Positions 1 to 8,298 of a stretch of 64,000 nt of DNA are shown piece by piece. The notes under the pieces were generated by a model. The model saw nothing but the letters and a program-made list of their open reading frames with translations. It did not search any database and had not been told where the DNA came from. Source of the DNA: Nocardia sp. NBC_01730 (GTDB lineage: Bacteria > Actinomycetota > Actinomycetes > Mycobacteriales > Mycobacteriaceae); assembly GCF_035920445.1 (NCBI RefSeq), contig NZ_CP109162.1:6324001-6388000 (forward strand), given 5' to 3'. The stretch's first letter is position 1. Each line of letters starts with the position of its first letter. The position numbers and the translations under genes are program-made.

Positions 1-2
1 CC

Positions 3-101
3 TTGATGCGTGACACCTACGCTGTCGCGATCGGCAAGCTGAAAGCTACCGACGAAGCCGCAGGAAGCCAGATGGGCAACCTGACCGAGGAAGTGCGCTG
101 A
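3..101 (+). CDS. C-terminal end of an unidentified small protein (truncated by window edge)
   Basis: An open frame runs in from the window edge and ends with the residues GNLTEEVR and a TGA stop. The stop shares its last base with the ATG of the next gene (TGATG), so the two are probably co-translated. In ESX-type clusters the gene before a PPE-like gene is often a small WXG100 or EspC-like partner. The 32 visible residues are compatible with a helical small protein but carry no diagnostic motif, so the identity is inference from position only. Confidence 0.55.
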   Translation: MMRDTYAVAIGKLKATDEAAGSQMGNLTEEVR

Positions 102-1447
102 TGGTCAACCCACTGGACGTCGCCAAGGCTGTTGTCACTGCGGTCGCCGGCCCCGTACCCGTCGCGATCATCGACGCGCACACCCAGTCGAATCAGAACA
201 ACGACCGGGATTCGAATCGCCGCAAAGATGCCGAGGACTATTGGAATGCCGATCGGCAGATCATCGACAACGAGTGGGGTCGGCTCGACCCGCAGTACCA
301 TCAACCCGCGCCGAACAAGATCCTTTCCCCCGAAGCGTTCGAAACCTGGTCGCATCAACAGATTTGGGAAGCGCTCAATGGTCATGGTGGGGTCATGGGT
401 GTCGAGCAGTCCGATATCAATGCCGGTGCCGACGGCTGGCGGCGCTTGACCGAACAGGCCGCGAACGCGGTCGATGCGTTCCGGAGGGGCATCGACCAGG
501 ACATTTCGACGTTATGGGCCGGTCGCGCCGCGAACGCTGCCATGGAGGCCACCCGCAGCTATTCGGAGGAATTCAAGAAGCTCACGGTGAGCTTCCAAAT
601 GGTTTCGAACGGGATCGACCTCATGCAGGGCTATCTCGATCAGGCCAAGCGGTCCGTGCCACCACCGGAGAATGTGGACGGCTTCGGCGAGTTCATGGGG
701 CATATTCCTGGCAATGGCGTGTTGAAGCTGTCCAAGCATCGCGCCAACGAAGCGGCCGCGCACGCGCAGGAGGTAATGACCACGGTCTATCAGCCCGGTG
801 TGCTGAAGGTCGACGGGCGCACCCCGCTGCTACCGGAGCCGTTCAATCCGGTCGACCAGCCTGGCGATCAACCCACGCCGGCGCCCGGCCTGGGCGCCAA
901 TGGTCCCAACCCCGGTGCCGTTCCGCCCGGTAACACGCCGAACGCGTCCAGCCCCAACGGCGAGCAATTGGGCGACCCGAACAACAGCGATCCGCAGAAC
1001 ACCAACTCTCAGAACACGGGCCCGCAGAACAACACTCGAGCCGACACCACTCCAGCGAGCACCACGCCGCAGAATGCGTCTCCCACCGCGAACCCGCCGA
1101 AGAACTACCTGGAGGACCCGCTCGGCCGCCCCGGAGCGCCGAGCCCTGGTACGCCCGGTACTCCGGTCGTTTCCGGTATGCCGAACAGCACCCCGAGTCC
1201 GGGTAAAAGCGTCCCCGGTGGCAAGCCGTCCGGTCAGCCCGGTCCAGGTGCGCCCGGGTCGAGGGCGGGCAACCCGCAGGCCGGTCGCCCCGGCATGCCC
1301 GGCATGGGTGTGCCCGCCGGCGCCCGCGGAAAGGGCGACGACGAGCAAGAGCACAAGACCCCGGACTACCTGGTCCAGGACCGCACTACTGAGCTTCTCG
1401 GCGTGCAGCCGGGTGTGCTACCGCCGGGCGGGGTCATCGGCGGATGA
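101..1447 (+). CDS. PPE/WXG100-like secreted protein with Pro/Gly/Asn-rich tail (ESX-associated)
   Basis: This 448-residue protein has two parts. The N-terminal half (about residues 60-250) is predicted helical and contains an ISTLWAGRAANAAME segment, the W-x-G helix-turn typical of WXG100/PPE-type ESX substrates. The second half (about 255-410) is low complexity, rich in Pro, Gly, Asn and Gln, and ends in a short DYLVQDRTTELLG-type tail. There is no signal peptide, as expected for a type VII substrate. The next gene is an EspG-type chaperone, which binds PPE proteins in mycobacteria, so the pair is probably substrate plus chaperone. The ATG start overlaps the preceding stop by one base. The exact subfamily is not recognised. 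Confidence 0.75.
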   Translation: MVNPLDVAKAVVTAVAGPVPVAIIDAHTQSNQNNDRDSNRRKDAEDYWNADRQIIDNEWGRLDPQYHQPAPNKILSPEAFETWSHQQIWEALNGHGGVMGVEQSDINAGADGWRRLTEQAANAVDAFRRGIDQDISTLWAGRAANAAMEATRSYSEEFKKLTVSFQMVSNGIDLMQGYLDQAKRSVPPPENVDGFGEFMGHIPGNGVLKLSKHRANEAAAHAQEVMTTVYQPGVLKVDGRTPLLPEPFNPVDQPGDQPTPAPGLGANGPNPGAVPPGNTPNASSPNGEQLGDPNNSDPQNTNSQNTGPQNNTRADTTPASTTPQNASPTANPPKNYLEDPLGRPGAPSPGTPGTPVVSGMPNSTPSPGKSVPGGKPSGQPGPGAPGSRAGNPQAGRPGMPGMGVPAGARGKGDDEQEHKTPDYLVQDRTTELLGVQPGVLPPGGVIGG

Positions 1448-1511
1448 GCAAGCGAATCATGCCGCAGTGCGCGTCGCGCATGCTGGAACCGAGCGCCCGC
1501 GAGGCGCAGGT

Positions 1512-2276
1512 ATGAGGGAAACCCCCTGGCGGCTGGATGGTTTCGCGTTCACTCTCGCGATGTCGGCGATGGGGCGCGACCGCCTGCCATACCCCTTGAG
1601 CTACCAGCCGGAGTTCATAGAGCGCCGCGACGATTACGAACGGCTGCGTGCACGCGCGGCGCAGCAATTGCAACCCTTGTTCGACGAACGGTTCCATCGG
1701 GCGCTGACCACACTGCTGGAACCGCAGGTGCGGATCGAGGTCCACGGTTTTCACGGTCCTGGGCTGACGCAAGTGGTGCGCGTCCACGCGAGTCTGGCGG
1801 GTCGGTTCGCCACGGTGGCTCAGCAACTGCCCGGCCCCGACCGAGAACACGGCCGCGACGTGATCATCACCCAGTGCGGCGCGGGCGAACTTGTCGCAGA
1901 GATCGCGGCGATGTTGCCGAATTGTCAAGGTGGAAGCCATTATTCGTTCTCAGCGCGGCGGTCCGACCTGAACCAGCCGGTGTACGCGCGCCACCCGACC
2001 AAGCTGTCACCCATCGAGGAACTGCAACAATTCGTCCGGCGCCCGCGCAGCGGCACCGGGGAAATCACCGTCTATCCGGGCGCCGCCTACGATATCCGGC
2101 CCACCGATGACGGCCGCCCCTTCATCTGGATGGACTACCCAGGCGACGGGCGCTATCTCCTGTTCAACCACAATCGGGACGACTTCAGTTTCGCCCCGGG
2201 TCCGGCCGACGAACTGATGCGACAAATGCAAAACAGGATCGACACCGCCAACCGCGCCCGCACTTCCACGTGGTGA
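1512..2276 (+). CDS. ESX secretion-associated EspG-family protein
   Basis: This 254-residue protein begins MRETPWRLDGFAFTL and soon contains an LPYPLSY segment. The opening W-x-L...F followed by a hydrophobic LP-x-PL stretch is the hallmark N-terminus of EspG chaperones. The rest is a mixed alpha/beta fold with a G-x-I-x-x-Y-P-G-like strand near residue 185. EspG proteins are cytosolic chaperones that bind the hydrophobic tip of PPE substrates of type VII secretion systems. The partner is probably the PPE-like protein immediately upstream. The ATG was chosen because upstream sequence in this frame is the antisense-like shadow of the previous gene. An AGG lies just before it, so ribosome binding looks weak and translational coupling is likely. 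Confidence 0.75.
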   Translation: MRETPWRLDGFAFTLAMSAMGRDRLPYPLSYQPEFIERRDDYERLRARAAQQLQPLFDERFHRALTTLLEPQVRIEVHGFHGPGLTQVVRVHASLAGRFATVAQQLPGPDREHGRDVIITQCGAGELVAEIAAMLPNCQGGSHYSFSARRSDLNQPVYARHPTKLSPIEELQQFVRRPRSGTGEITVYPGAAYDIRPTDDGRPFIWMDYPGDGRYLLFNHNRDDFSFAPGPADELMRQMQNRIDTANRARTSTW

Positions 2277-2523
2277 TCGCCTACCGGTTCGGCTGACCTT
2301 CGCCAACGGCGGCGCGGAAGGCCTTGCACTTCCGCTATGGGCGACGGCAAAGACAACGGTGGCCCAGCGTAATTCGGTGTAAGCGGAACCGGGGCGAGTG
2401 TCCGCCTGTGCTGTGGGCGACTGAGCCATGACGACTCTCCGATCGGCGAGGTGTGCGTTCGACTGGAGCAAACCTACGACCGATTGCATAGACCTGGTCG
2501 GAGTCGGCCAGGTTTCGGATCAC

Positions 2524-2583
2524 CTACAGCAGGCCCCACCAGTAGAGCAGGCTGGCCAGTATCCAGACCACCACGGTTTCCAT
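2524..2583 (-). CDS. Possible 19-residue hydrophobic membrane peptide
   Basis: A minus-strand ATG preceded by GGAAG at 5 nt opens a frame that encodes METVVVWILASLLYWWGLL and then a stop. The peptide is almost entirely a single membrane-spanning helix with three Trp residues. It lies in an otherwise geneless stretch. Its length allows chance occurrence, but the Shine-Dalgarno-like motif and clean hydrophobicity make it a plausible small membrane protein. No family is recognised. Confidence 0.25.
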   Translation of the reverse strand: METVVVWILASLLYWWGLL

Positions 2584-2848
2584 CGTCGCTTCCGATCTTC
2601 TCGGCGCTCTTGTCTCCATCATCCCGCGAACCGGGGCCGCATGGTGCGACTCGATGGGTTCCTGCCAAAAACGATCCCTCTACCTGCGGATTTGATCTTG
2701 CAAGGTGTTCTTAAGTGCGCGCCAAGCCCGCGCCTGCATTGTTCTTTGTGTCAAGACCGGAAACGGGAAAGACAACAAGCCGTCACCGACGGCGGGAACC
2801 CGGCGTGGCCTGTCTCGGGGGGTGACAGGTTGCGTCACGGGGGTGCTT

Positions 2849-2882
2849 GCCGGGCCGGTCCACGAGGGGTGGCCGGCCCGGC
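2849..2882. terminator. GC-rich hairpin, possible factor-independent terminator
   Basis: Two perfect 10-base arms (GCCGGGCCGG and its complement) flank an inner CCAC/GTGG pair, giving a stem of about 14 bp. No T-tract follows, so it may be an RNA processing or pausing structure instead of a terminator. Confidence 0.35.
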
Positions 2883-3175
2883 ACAGCATGGGACGCGAAG
2901 CGTGTCACTCGCGCTGGCTCTTCCTGGAGCTGACCGGCAACGAGAGGGTGTTGCCGCTGCCGACGGTAACCAATGGGTGCAGCGACGGTCCTGATGCGGT
3001 GGGGACCGGGCTGGTGTGGGGAGTGATCAGCTCGGCCGTTATGCAACACGTTCTAGACAGTTTTGGAATGGTCATTTCTCGGCTGCCTCGCGGAATTGGC
3101 GAGGCTTCTCTGCCTGGGGCAGCCGGCCATGGGCACGGTATGGTCCGCAGCGACCGAGGAGGAATGACTGCCGAT

Positions 3176-3805
3176 ATGAACTACCAGCACGCCGGGCCGG
3201 GTGCCGCCCCGGGCGGCTATCCGCCCCCGCATCCTCACCTGCCTGGTCACGGCCATCCGCCGTCCCAAGCTTCGGCAGGTGGTGGCACCGGAATCGCGGC
3301 GGCACTTCTTGCGCTGCTGGGCGGCGGTTGGGAGATATTCGGTCTCGTGTCGATGGGGACGGCCGGATCGGAGACCTTCGACACTCTGGCAGGTCTTGCG
3401 CTGGTCAGCGTGGCCGTGGCCGGATTCGTGGCGTTCCTGCTCATTCTGGGCGGCGTCCTGCTGCTGTGTCGATTGACGGTCGGCCGAGTTCTGGTGATCG
3501 TCGGCAGTGCGCTGAGTTTGATCAACATGGCAGTCGGGCTCGCGATGGTAGGCCTTTTCGGCTTGCTGCCGATAGCCGTTGGCGTGCTGACGCTGGCGAC
3601 CCTTGTTCTCGCCGCCATCAGTCCGACCGGCCGGTGGATCGCGGCACGTCGTCAACCAACTCCGCCGTACGGCCACCAGCCCGCACCGCCATTTGGTCAA
3701 CCCTGGTCCCCGCAGTACGGCCACCAGCCTTACGGATATCCCACCGCTCCACCCCCCGGCCTCCCGGCCCTACCGTACGGCCAGCCGCCATATCCGAACC
3801 GCTGA
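3176..3805 (+). CDS. Small membrane protein with Pro/Gly/Tyr-rich cytosolic tails (DUF4064-like)
   Basis: This 209-residue protein has a Pro/His/Gly-rich N-terminus (residues 1-35), a hydrophobic core of about four membrane segments (roughly residues 38-145), and a C-tail with repeated PPYGHQP / PPFGQPW units. The architecture is common in actinobacterial small membrane proteins of the DUF4064 type, whose function is unknown. A strong GAGGAGG lies 13 nt before this ATG and only 1 nt before an alternative in-frame ATG at 3164. Neither spacing is ideal, so the start is uncertain by four codons. The gene appears monocistronic. Confidence 0.7.
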   Translation: MNYQHAGPGAAPGGYPPPHPHLPGHGHPPSQASAGGGTGIAAALLALLGGGWEIFGLVSMGTAGSETFDTLAGLALVSVAVAGFVAFLLILGGVLLLCRLTVGRVLVIVGSALSLINMAVGLAMVGLFGLLPIAVGVLTLATLVLAAISPTGRWIAARRQPTPPYGHQPAPPFGQPWSPQYGHQPYGYPTAPPPGLPALPYGQPPYPNR

Positions 3806-4040
3806 CTCGCTGCTCCGAGTGCGTTCGGGGTCGTCGCCGGGCTGGATTCCAGCACGCCGACTAATCGCATCGGCGGCCAAGCCGAGCGCGACCCCCTCAG
3901 GCCTATGCCATATCTGTTGGATTCGCGGCGAGTACGGGACCGCGAACTATGCGTCCGCCGTGACAGCTGCCGACGTCGACCGATCACCGAACGATGCAGC
4001 GTGCCGCACAATTGAGCGCACCGTTCGACGGTCGAACGTT

Positions 4041-4068
4041 GACCGGGCCTTGCGGGGACGGCCCGGTC
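4041..4068 (-). terminator. Terminator hairpin downstream of the FAD monooxygenase
   Basis: A 9-bp stem (GACCGGGCC/GGCCCGGTC) lies directly beyond the stop of the minus-strand monooxygenase gene. Next to it is a perfect palindrome CGTTCGAC-G-GTCGAACG (4022-4038), which may extend termination or be an unrelated protein site. Confidence 0.5.
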
Positions 4069-4074
4069 GATGGC

Positions 4075-5298
4075 CTAGCGGCCGACGTTCAGCGATGAGT
4101 AGTCGGGCAGGTCGTAGGACTCGGTCTTGGCGAGCATTTTCATCATGACCGGACGCATCGGCTTCGAGGTCATCAGCTTGCTGACGGTCTGGCCCGCGCG
4201 GATGCCGAAGCGGGACCGGGGGGTCATGGCCTTCAGACCGCCCGGCGGCAGCTCCTGCGCCGTCTTGACGAAGGGGCGCAGCACCTCTTCGTAGCGGGCC
4301 AGAGCGTGCTTCGGCTCCCCTGCGTGCGTGGCGATCTCACCGGCGAGGACGTACGCGCCGACCAGTGCCATGGCGGTGCCTTGGCCGGTGAGCGGCGAGC
4401 CGCAGTAGCCCGCGTCGCCGAGCAGTGTCACCTGGCCCCCGACCCAGGTCGGCATGTCGATCCGGGCCAGCTCGTCGAAGTAGAAGTCCGGTGCGTCGGC
4501 CATTGCGGCGATGATGCGTGCCGACTCCCAGCCGCCGCCGGCCAACCGCTCGCGGATCAAGTTCTGCTGAGCCGTGATGTCCCGGCGCAGTGCGGGATCC
4601 GCTGGGCATCGCAGCACGACCAGCGCCTTGCAGGTGGCCGGGTCGGCGTCCGGGCGCAGGCCGAGCCCGGTGGCGCCGACCAGTGAGTGCATCGTGAACC
4701 AGTGCGGCTCCAGGTCTTTCGGTCGCGCCAGGGTGAAGAAGGACATGTATCCGCCCAGATAGGTGGCGAATCGTTCCTCGGGACCGAACGCCATGCGGCG
4801 GGTAGCGGAGTGCAGACCGTCCGCGCCGATCACGATGTCGAACCGCTCGGCGGCGCCGGAGGCGAACGTCACGTCCGCTCCCGCGTCGTCCTGCCGGATC
4901 TCGGTGATCCATTCCCCGTAGCGGTAGTCGACGCCGCCCTCGGCGGCGACCAGATCGAGCAGCACCTGGTTGAGATCGCCACGGGTGATCTCGATTTCGG
5001 CGACCGTGCCCTTGCCTTGGAAGGTCTCGGCGGACATCCGCAGGATCTCGCGACCCTCGGCATCGACATACCGCATGCCGCGCTCATCCAGCTGATAGTC
5101 ACGGATCCCCGGCATCAGCCCCATCCGCTCGGCCACTTCGCGGCTCGGACCGCGCAGGTCGACGGCTTGTCCGCCGGGGCGTGGTGCCGCTGCCCGCTCC
5201 ACGACCGTGACCGGAATATTGGCCCGAAGTAGTTGCAGCGCAACGGCATTACCGCCGATTCCGCCGCCTGCGACAAGAACACGAGGCTGAACGCTCAT
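4075..5298 (-). CDS. FAD-dependent aromatic-hydroxylase-type monooxygenase
   Basis: This 407-residue flavoprotein has the three class A monooxygenase signatures. There is a Rossmann GxGxxG (VAGGGIGGNAVALQ) at the N-terminus, a DG motif (VIGADGLHSATR) in the middle, and a GD motif (LLGDAGYCGSPLTGQG) that binds the ribityl chain. The family uses NAD(P)H and O2 to hydroxylate aromatic or polyketide-like substrates; TetX-like drug-modifying enzymes belong to it. The start was moved inward because GGAGG sits 8 nt before the ATG that begins MSVQPRV. A 16-bp palindrome lies about 40 bases upstream, suggesting repressor control. The adjacent gene is a GntR regulator. The substrate cannot be read from sequence. 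Confidence 0.88.
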   Translation of the reverse strand: MSVQPRVLVAGGGIGGNAVALQLLRANIPVTVVERAAAPRPGGQAVDLRGPSREVAERMGLMPGIRDYQLDERGMRYVDAEGREILRMSAETFQGKGTVAEIEITRGDLNQVLLDLVAAEGGVDYRYGEWITEIRQDDAGADVTFASGAAERFDIVIGADGLHSATRRMAFGPEERFATYLGGYMSFFTLARPKDLEPHWFTMHSLVGATGLGLRPDADPATCKALVVLRCPADPALRRDITAQQNLIRERLAGGGWESARIIAAMADAPDFYFDELARIDMPTWVGGQVTLLGDAGYCGSPLTGQGTAMALVGAYVLAGEIATHAGEPKHALARYEEVLRPFVKTAQELPPGGLKAMTPRSRFGIRAGQTVSKLMTSKPMRPVMMKMLAKTESYDLPDYSSLNVGR

Positions 5299-5336
5299 AG
5301 CTGATTCCTCCGACTCACACTTCATCCAAACGTCTT

Positions 5337-5352
5337 AGACATATGTCTAACA
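5337..5352. promoter_or_regulatory. Perfect 16-bp palindromic operator upstream of the monooxygenase
   Basis: TTAGACATATGTCTAA is a perfect palindrome about 40 bases before the monooxygenase start. Related half-sites (TGTCTAG and AAATGTCC) recur in the next 40 bases. This is the size and symmetry of TetR- or MarR-type operators. The neighbouring regulator is GntR-type with FCD domain, whose usual operators look different, so the cognate regulator may be elsewhere. Confidence 0.55.
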
Positions 5353-5788
5353 CAGGTTGGCACGACTGTCTAGCACAAATGTCCAAACGACGAGTGGCGC
5401 ATGGTCGCGGCGAAGTCCGCCCTCAGGCCAGTTTCTGTCCTTGATTCCGCCGACTCCCGGAACAGCTCGCAGCTCCGCACTCTTCCCCGTGGGTCAGGGG
5501 CTCTGTCACCAAGGTGGCTCACGAGGACCCCACGTTGGTGGCACCGGGTGAACCTCTAGTTGTTGCGGGGTCGGACGTTCGTGACGCTAGCGATGAGGGA
5601 TTGACGCGTCGGGCGCGTTGATCGCTAACATCCGGCAGCCAACCCGCGTACTCGCCGCGTCGTTCATCCAGCAGCGCCGACACAGCACCCCCGAAGGGCA
5701 CGAGGCGTCAACAAGTGGCCCGCACAGCGCATCACCGACGAGCTCGCCGACATCGGCTTCACGATCAACCGGCCGGGCCGATTGCGAA
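5353..5788. other. Gap between GntR gene and monooxygenase
   Basis: Apart from the operator half-sites next to 5352 and a transposase-like fragment near 5710-5772, no gene is supported. The stretch has no clean coding frame on either strand. Confidence 0.5.
5710..5772 (+). pseudogene. Possible transposase/integrase remnant
   Basis: The frame reads KWPAQRITDELADIGFTI, which resembles the helix-turn-helix segment of IS481-type transposases (K-W-x-A-x-R-I-x-x-E-L-x-x-x-G-x-x-I). The similarity stops on both sides, and no start, DDE motif or terminal repeats are visible. If correct, it marks an old insertion at the edge of the GntR gene. Confidence 0.25.
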
Positions 5789-6496
5789 CTATTCGGTGGC
5801 CAGGGACATCGCCGCGATCGCGCGCGTGACCCGTTCGAGCACGACATCCAGCGATTCACCGATGTGCGTATGCAGCAGCCGGTAGGCGAGGGAAAGATCG
5901 TCCGCCAGTACGGCGTCGAGGATGCCGAGATGCTCGGCGATGGTGGTCTCGATCCGGTTGTTGACCATGAAGTCGTACATCCGCACATGGCGGATCCGTG
6001 AGTTCACCGCCTTCAGCGCCCGCACCATCTCGGCGTTGCCCGCCGCGGTGAGCAGCGTGACGTGGAACTCCTCGTCGCGCACCACGAACCCCGGTTCCTG
6101 TTCGGGCGGAGCGGCGCGTAACTCCAGCCATGCGGCGTGTTCGGCCTCCAGCAGTTCCTGATCGTGCACAACGGCCGGATTGGTCATCGCGCGCTGTAAA
6201 CCGCCCAGCTCGAGCGTTATTCGCAGCTCGTAGAGGTCGCGGATCAGCGGGATACTCGGCCGCACCGGGCTGAAACCGTACTCTTCGCGCTGGAGCAGTC
6301 CGTCCGAGCACAGAACCGTCAGGGCTTCCCGGATCGGCGTACGTGAAATGCCGAAGCGCGCCGACAGTTTCGGCTCGGTCAGCCGCTCGCCGAACTTGAT
6401 GTCCCCGTTCATCAGTTCGCGGCGCAGCGCCGCGTACACCACGTCGCGCAGGGGTTTGCCCGCCGCGTTCTCCAGTGTGGCCAGCCGTGTCGACAT
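5789..6496 (-). CDS. GntR-family transcriptional regulator with FCD-type ligand domain
   Basis: This 235-residue protein has a winged helix (about residues 12-80, with KLSARFGISRTPIREAL as the recognition helix region) followed by an all-helical FCD domain (about 90-225) containing the family's metal/ligand His and Asp residues (EEFHVTL, AEHLGIL). The architecture is that of the FadR/VanR subfamily, which bind small carboxylates or related metabolites. The ATG chosen gives the standard N-terminal length. A GTATAC palindrome sits immediately upstream of the start and may be an autoregulatory site. The gene is transcribed toward the monooxygenase gene, but a 490-bp gap makes a shared operon unlikely. 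Confidence 0.88.
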   Translation of the reverse strand: MSTRLATLENAAGKPLRDVVYAALRRELMNGDIKFGERLTEPKLSARFGISRTPIREALTVLCSDGLLQREEYGFSPVRPSIPLIRDLYELRITLELGGLQRAMTNPAVVHDQELLEAEHAAWLELRAAPPEQEPGFVVRDEEFHVTLLTAAGNAEMVRALKAVNSRIRHVRMYDFMVNNRIETTIAEHLGILDAVLADDLSLAYRLLHTHIGESLDVVLERVTRAIAAMSLATE

Positions 6497-6789
6497 GTCT
6501 GTATACGCTATTGACCTTGCGTTTCGGTGGGATGTCCGCGTGTTATGGCCGAGTAAGCGTCTGCGCACAGCGCCGGTCCTTTCTGTGGCCATCCGACTGG
6601 GATGTGGATACGAATGCCAAATGCGGGCGGGTACTACGGCGGCGCGCCACGATTTACGGGGCTTGTGCCGGTCGAACACGCTGACTCCGCTTGTGTTCGA
6701 TGCGGGACGGATCGAAACAGAATCCGCCGTTGGTTCGACAGAGTTGTCAGGTCGGTTGTCTACATCAGCGATTTCACCGAGGAGATGGC

Positions 6790-7257
6790 ATGAAGCGCAG
6801 TACGAAGCTCGCCGGGGTCCTGGCCGCCGCAGCAGTGGCGCCGAGCATCCTGGCCGGCAACGCCGGAGCCGACGAAGGCGCGGTCTATTTCTCGGCAGGC
6901 AGCGCGAACTGCGCGATCTTCGGTGACGGGAGCGTCGGGTGTGATCTGGGATCTCCCCTTCGCCTGAACTACACCGTGGGCACCACCTACCTTCCGTTGT
7001 CGATTCCGATCAGCGAGATCGTGATCGATCAACCGTGGCTGCCTGCGCACCCCACCTTCGCCGGAGGCACGTCGTACACGCTGGCCGCCGGCAATCCCAG
7101 CATCTACGACCTGAAGACTGGCCAAGACATGTGGGGGCCGGTCATCGAGCACGCGGGATCGTCGTGCCGAATCGGTTTCCACGGGAGTTTCACCTGCAAC
7201 GCGAAGGGGCGGGGATTCAGCGCGTACGGCGGCATCATCTCCGCCGCGATCCCGTAA
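6790..7257 (+). CDS. Secreted protein of unknown function
   Basis: This 155-residue protein begins with a classical signal peptide (MKRSTKLAGVLAAAAVAPS then LAGNAGA/DEG) with probable cleavage near residue 28. The mature part is about 127 residues, likely beta-rich, with four cysteines (NCAIF, GCDLG, SCRIG, TCNAK) that could form two disulfides. GAGGAG lies 8 nt before the ATG. No domain is recognised. It is divergent from the GntR gene, so it could share its control region. Confidence 0.72.
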   Translation: MKRSTKLAGVLAAAAVAPSILAGNAGADEGAVYFSAGSANCAIFGDGSVGCDLGSPLRLNYTVGTTYLPLSIPISEIVIDQPWLPAHPTFAGGTSYTLAAGNPSIYDLKTGQDMWGPVIEHAGSSCRIGFHGSFTCNAKGRGFSAYGGIISAAIP

Positions 7258-7429
7258 TTCGGGTGTCGGAAAAGGGCATGTCATCGGCGGTCGGCTTGTG
7301 CGAGGGACGCGGATCATCGCACCTCGCTACGCGCCGGCCGCCGGTGGATCCGTCTACCGCACGCTGGGTTTCGTGCCCTGCGGATATGCGACTATCGCCC
7401 GACCAGCACCGAGGCCGCTCCGTCCGGAT

Positions 7430-8161
7430 CTACCGCGGCGCCTCGGCGGCCCGGGCGGCGCCATCGATTCGGATGGCCTGCGCGGTCACCGCGCTCGCCG
7501 CCGCGCTTGCCAGGTAGGCGACCACCTCCGCGGGCTGGCTCATTGTTGCGATGACCGCATCGAGCTCCGCGTTTCCGGTCTCGCCGGCACCGTGGCTGAC
7601 CGTGTTGACGGTGATCCGCCGCGGCGCGAAGTCCGGTGCCACGGCCTGACCGAGCTGCTCGACGGCGCCGCGGGTCGCGTCGTAGAGCGCGCCGCGCGGG
7701 CTGGCGGAATCGCAGACGGTGATGATCCGGCCGTCGTCGGCCAGGTGCGCCGAGGCCAGCTGTATACCGTGGAACACCCCCTTCACCGTCACCGCGAAGC
7801 CGAGGTCGAACGTCTCCCCGCTGATCTTCACGAACGGTTCGGCATCGGGCACCGTCGCGGTGTTGACCAGCAGGTCCCACCGGCCGCAGTCCTCGAGCAG
7901 CACCTGTACCAGCTCCTCGTATTCCGCGTGGTCGCCGAGATCGGCCGCGAGCCCGAGAGCGGTACCGTCAGCGGCCGTGATCTCCTTGATCACGTCAGCC
8001 GCCGCCTCCGGGAAATGCGGATGATGGACCACAACTTGCGCCCCTTGCGCAGCAAGTGTTTTCGCGATCGCTCGTCCGATCCCGGTGTAGGCCCCTGTGA
8101 CAAGTGCTGTCTTCCCGGACAGCGGTTTGTCTGCGCGGACCCCATCGACGGGCTTGCTCAT
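7430..8161 (-). CDS. Short-chain dehydrogenase/reductase with atypical active site
   Basis: This 243-residue protein has the SDR Rossmann signature TGAYTGIGRAIAK near residue 22, an acidic NADP/NAD-binding region, and the C-terminal I-R-I-D-G strand. The catalytic YxxxK reads Y160-DAT-R164, so the active-site Lys is Arg. The usual NNAG motif reads VNTAT, and the Ser region is shortened (CDSASPRG). Such changes are seen in SDR-fold proteins with altered or lost catalysis. The ATG at 8161 follows GAAAGG at a good spacing, and sequence upstream is arginine-rich filler. Neighbours give no pathway hint. Confidence 0.82.
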   Translation of the reverse strand: MSKPVDGVRADKPLSGKTALVTGAYTGIGRAIAKTLAAQGAQVVVHHPHFPEAAADVIKEITAADGTALGLAADLGDHAEYEELVQVLLEDCGRWDLLVNTATVPDAEPFVKISGETFDLGFAVTVKGVFHGIQLASAHLADDGRIITVCDSASPRGALYDATRGAVEQLGQAVAPDFAPRRITVNTVSHGAGETGNAELDAVIATMSQPAEVVAYLASAAASAVTAQAIRIDGAARAAEAPR

Positions 8162-8298
8162 GTGCCGACCTTTCGCCGATTGCGGAAACAATGTCTCAGG
8201 ATGGTATTCGTTGCGCGGCGGACGATGTCGCCGACAGCCCGCGTACCTGATCGGGCGCGTCGTGCGCCGGACCGGCTTGTTCCGCGCCGCATCGAACA

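Larger units (their letters stand above)
2277..3163. other. Long gap without a convincing gene
   Basis: About 890 bases separate the EspG-like gene from the next membrane protein. Open frames here have arginine- and proline-heavy compositions with no recognisable domain and no consistent ribosome binding site. The only items I can point to are a 19-codon hydrophobic ORF on the minus strand and a GC-rich hairpin, both listed separately. The ESX locus therefore seems to end at the EspG-like gene. Confidence 0.6.

Noticed and set aside
900..1511. N-terminal extension of the EspG-like protein
   Set aside because: The upstream frame overlaps the PPE-like gene and is Arg/Pro-rich filler; EspG proteins start at the W-x-L segment.
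2428..2994. Plus-strand frame of 188 codons in the gap after EspG
   Set aside because: It is mixed low-complexity with many His, Arg and Cys and no family resemblance; the start is unsupported.
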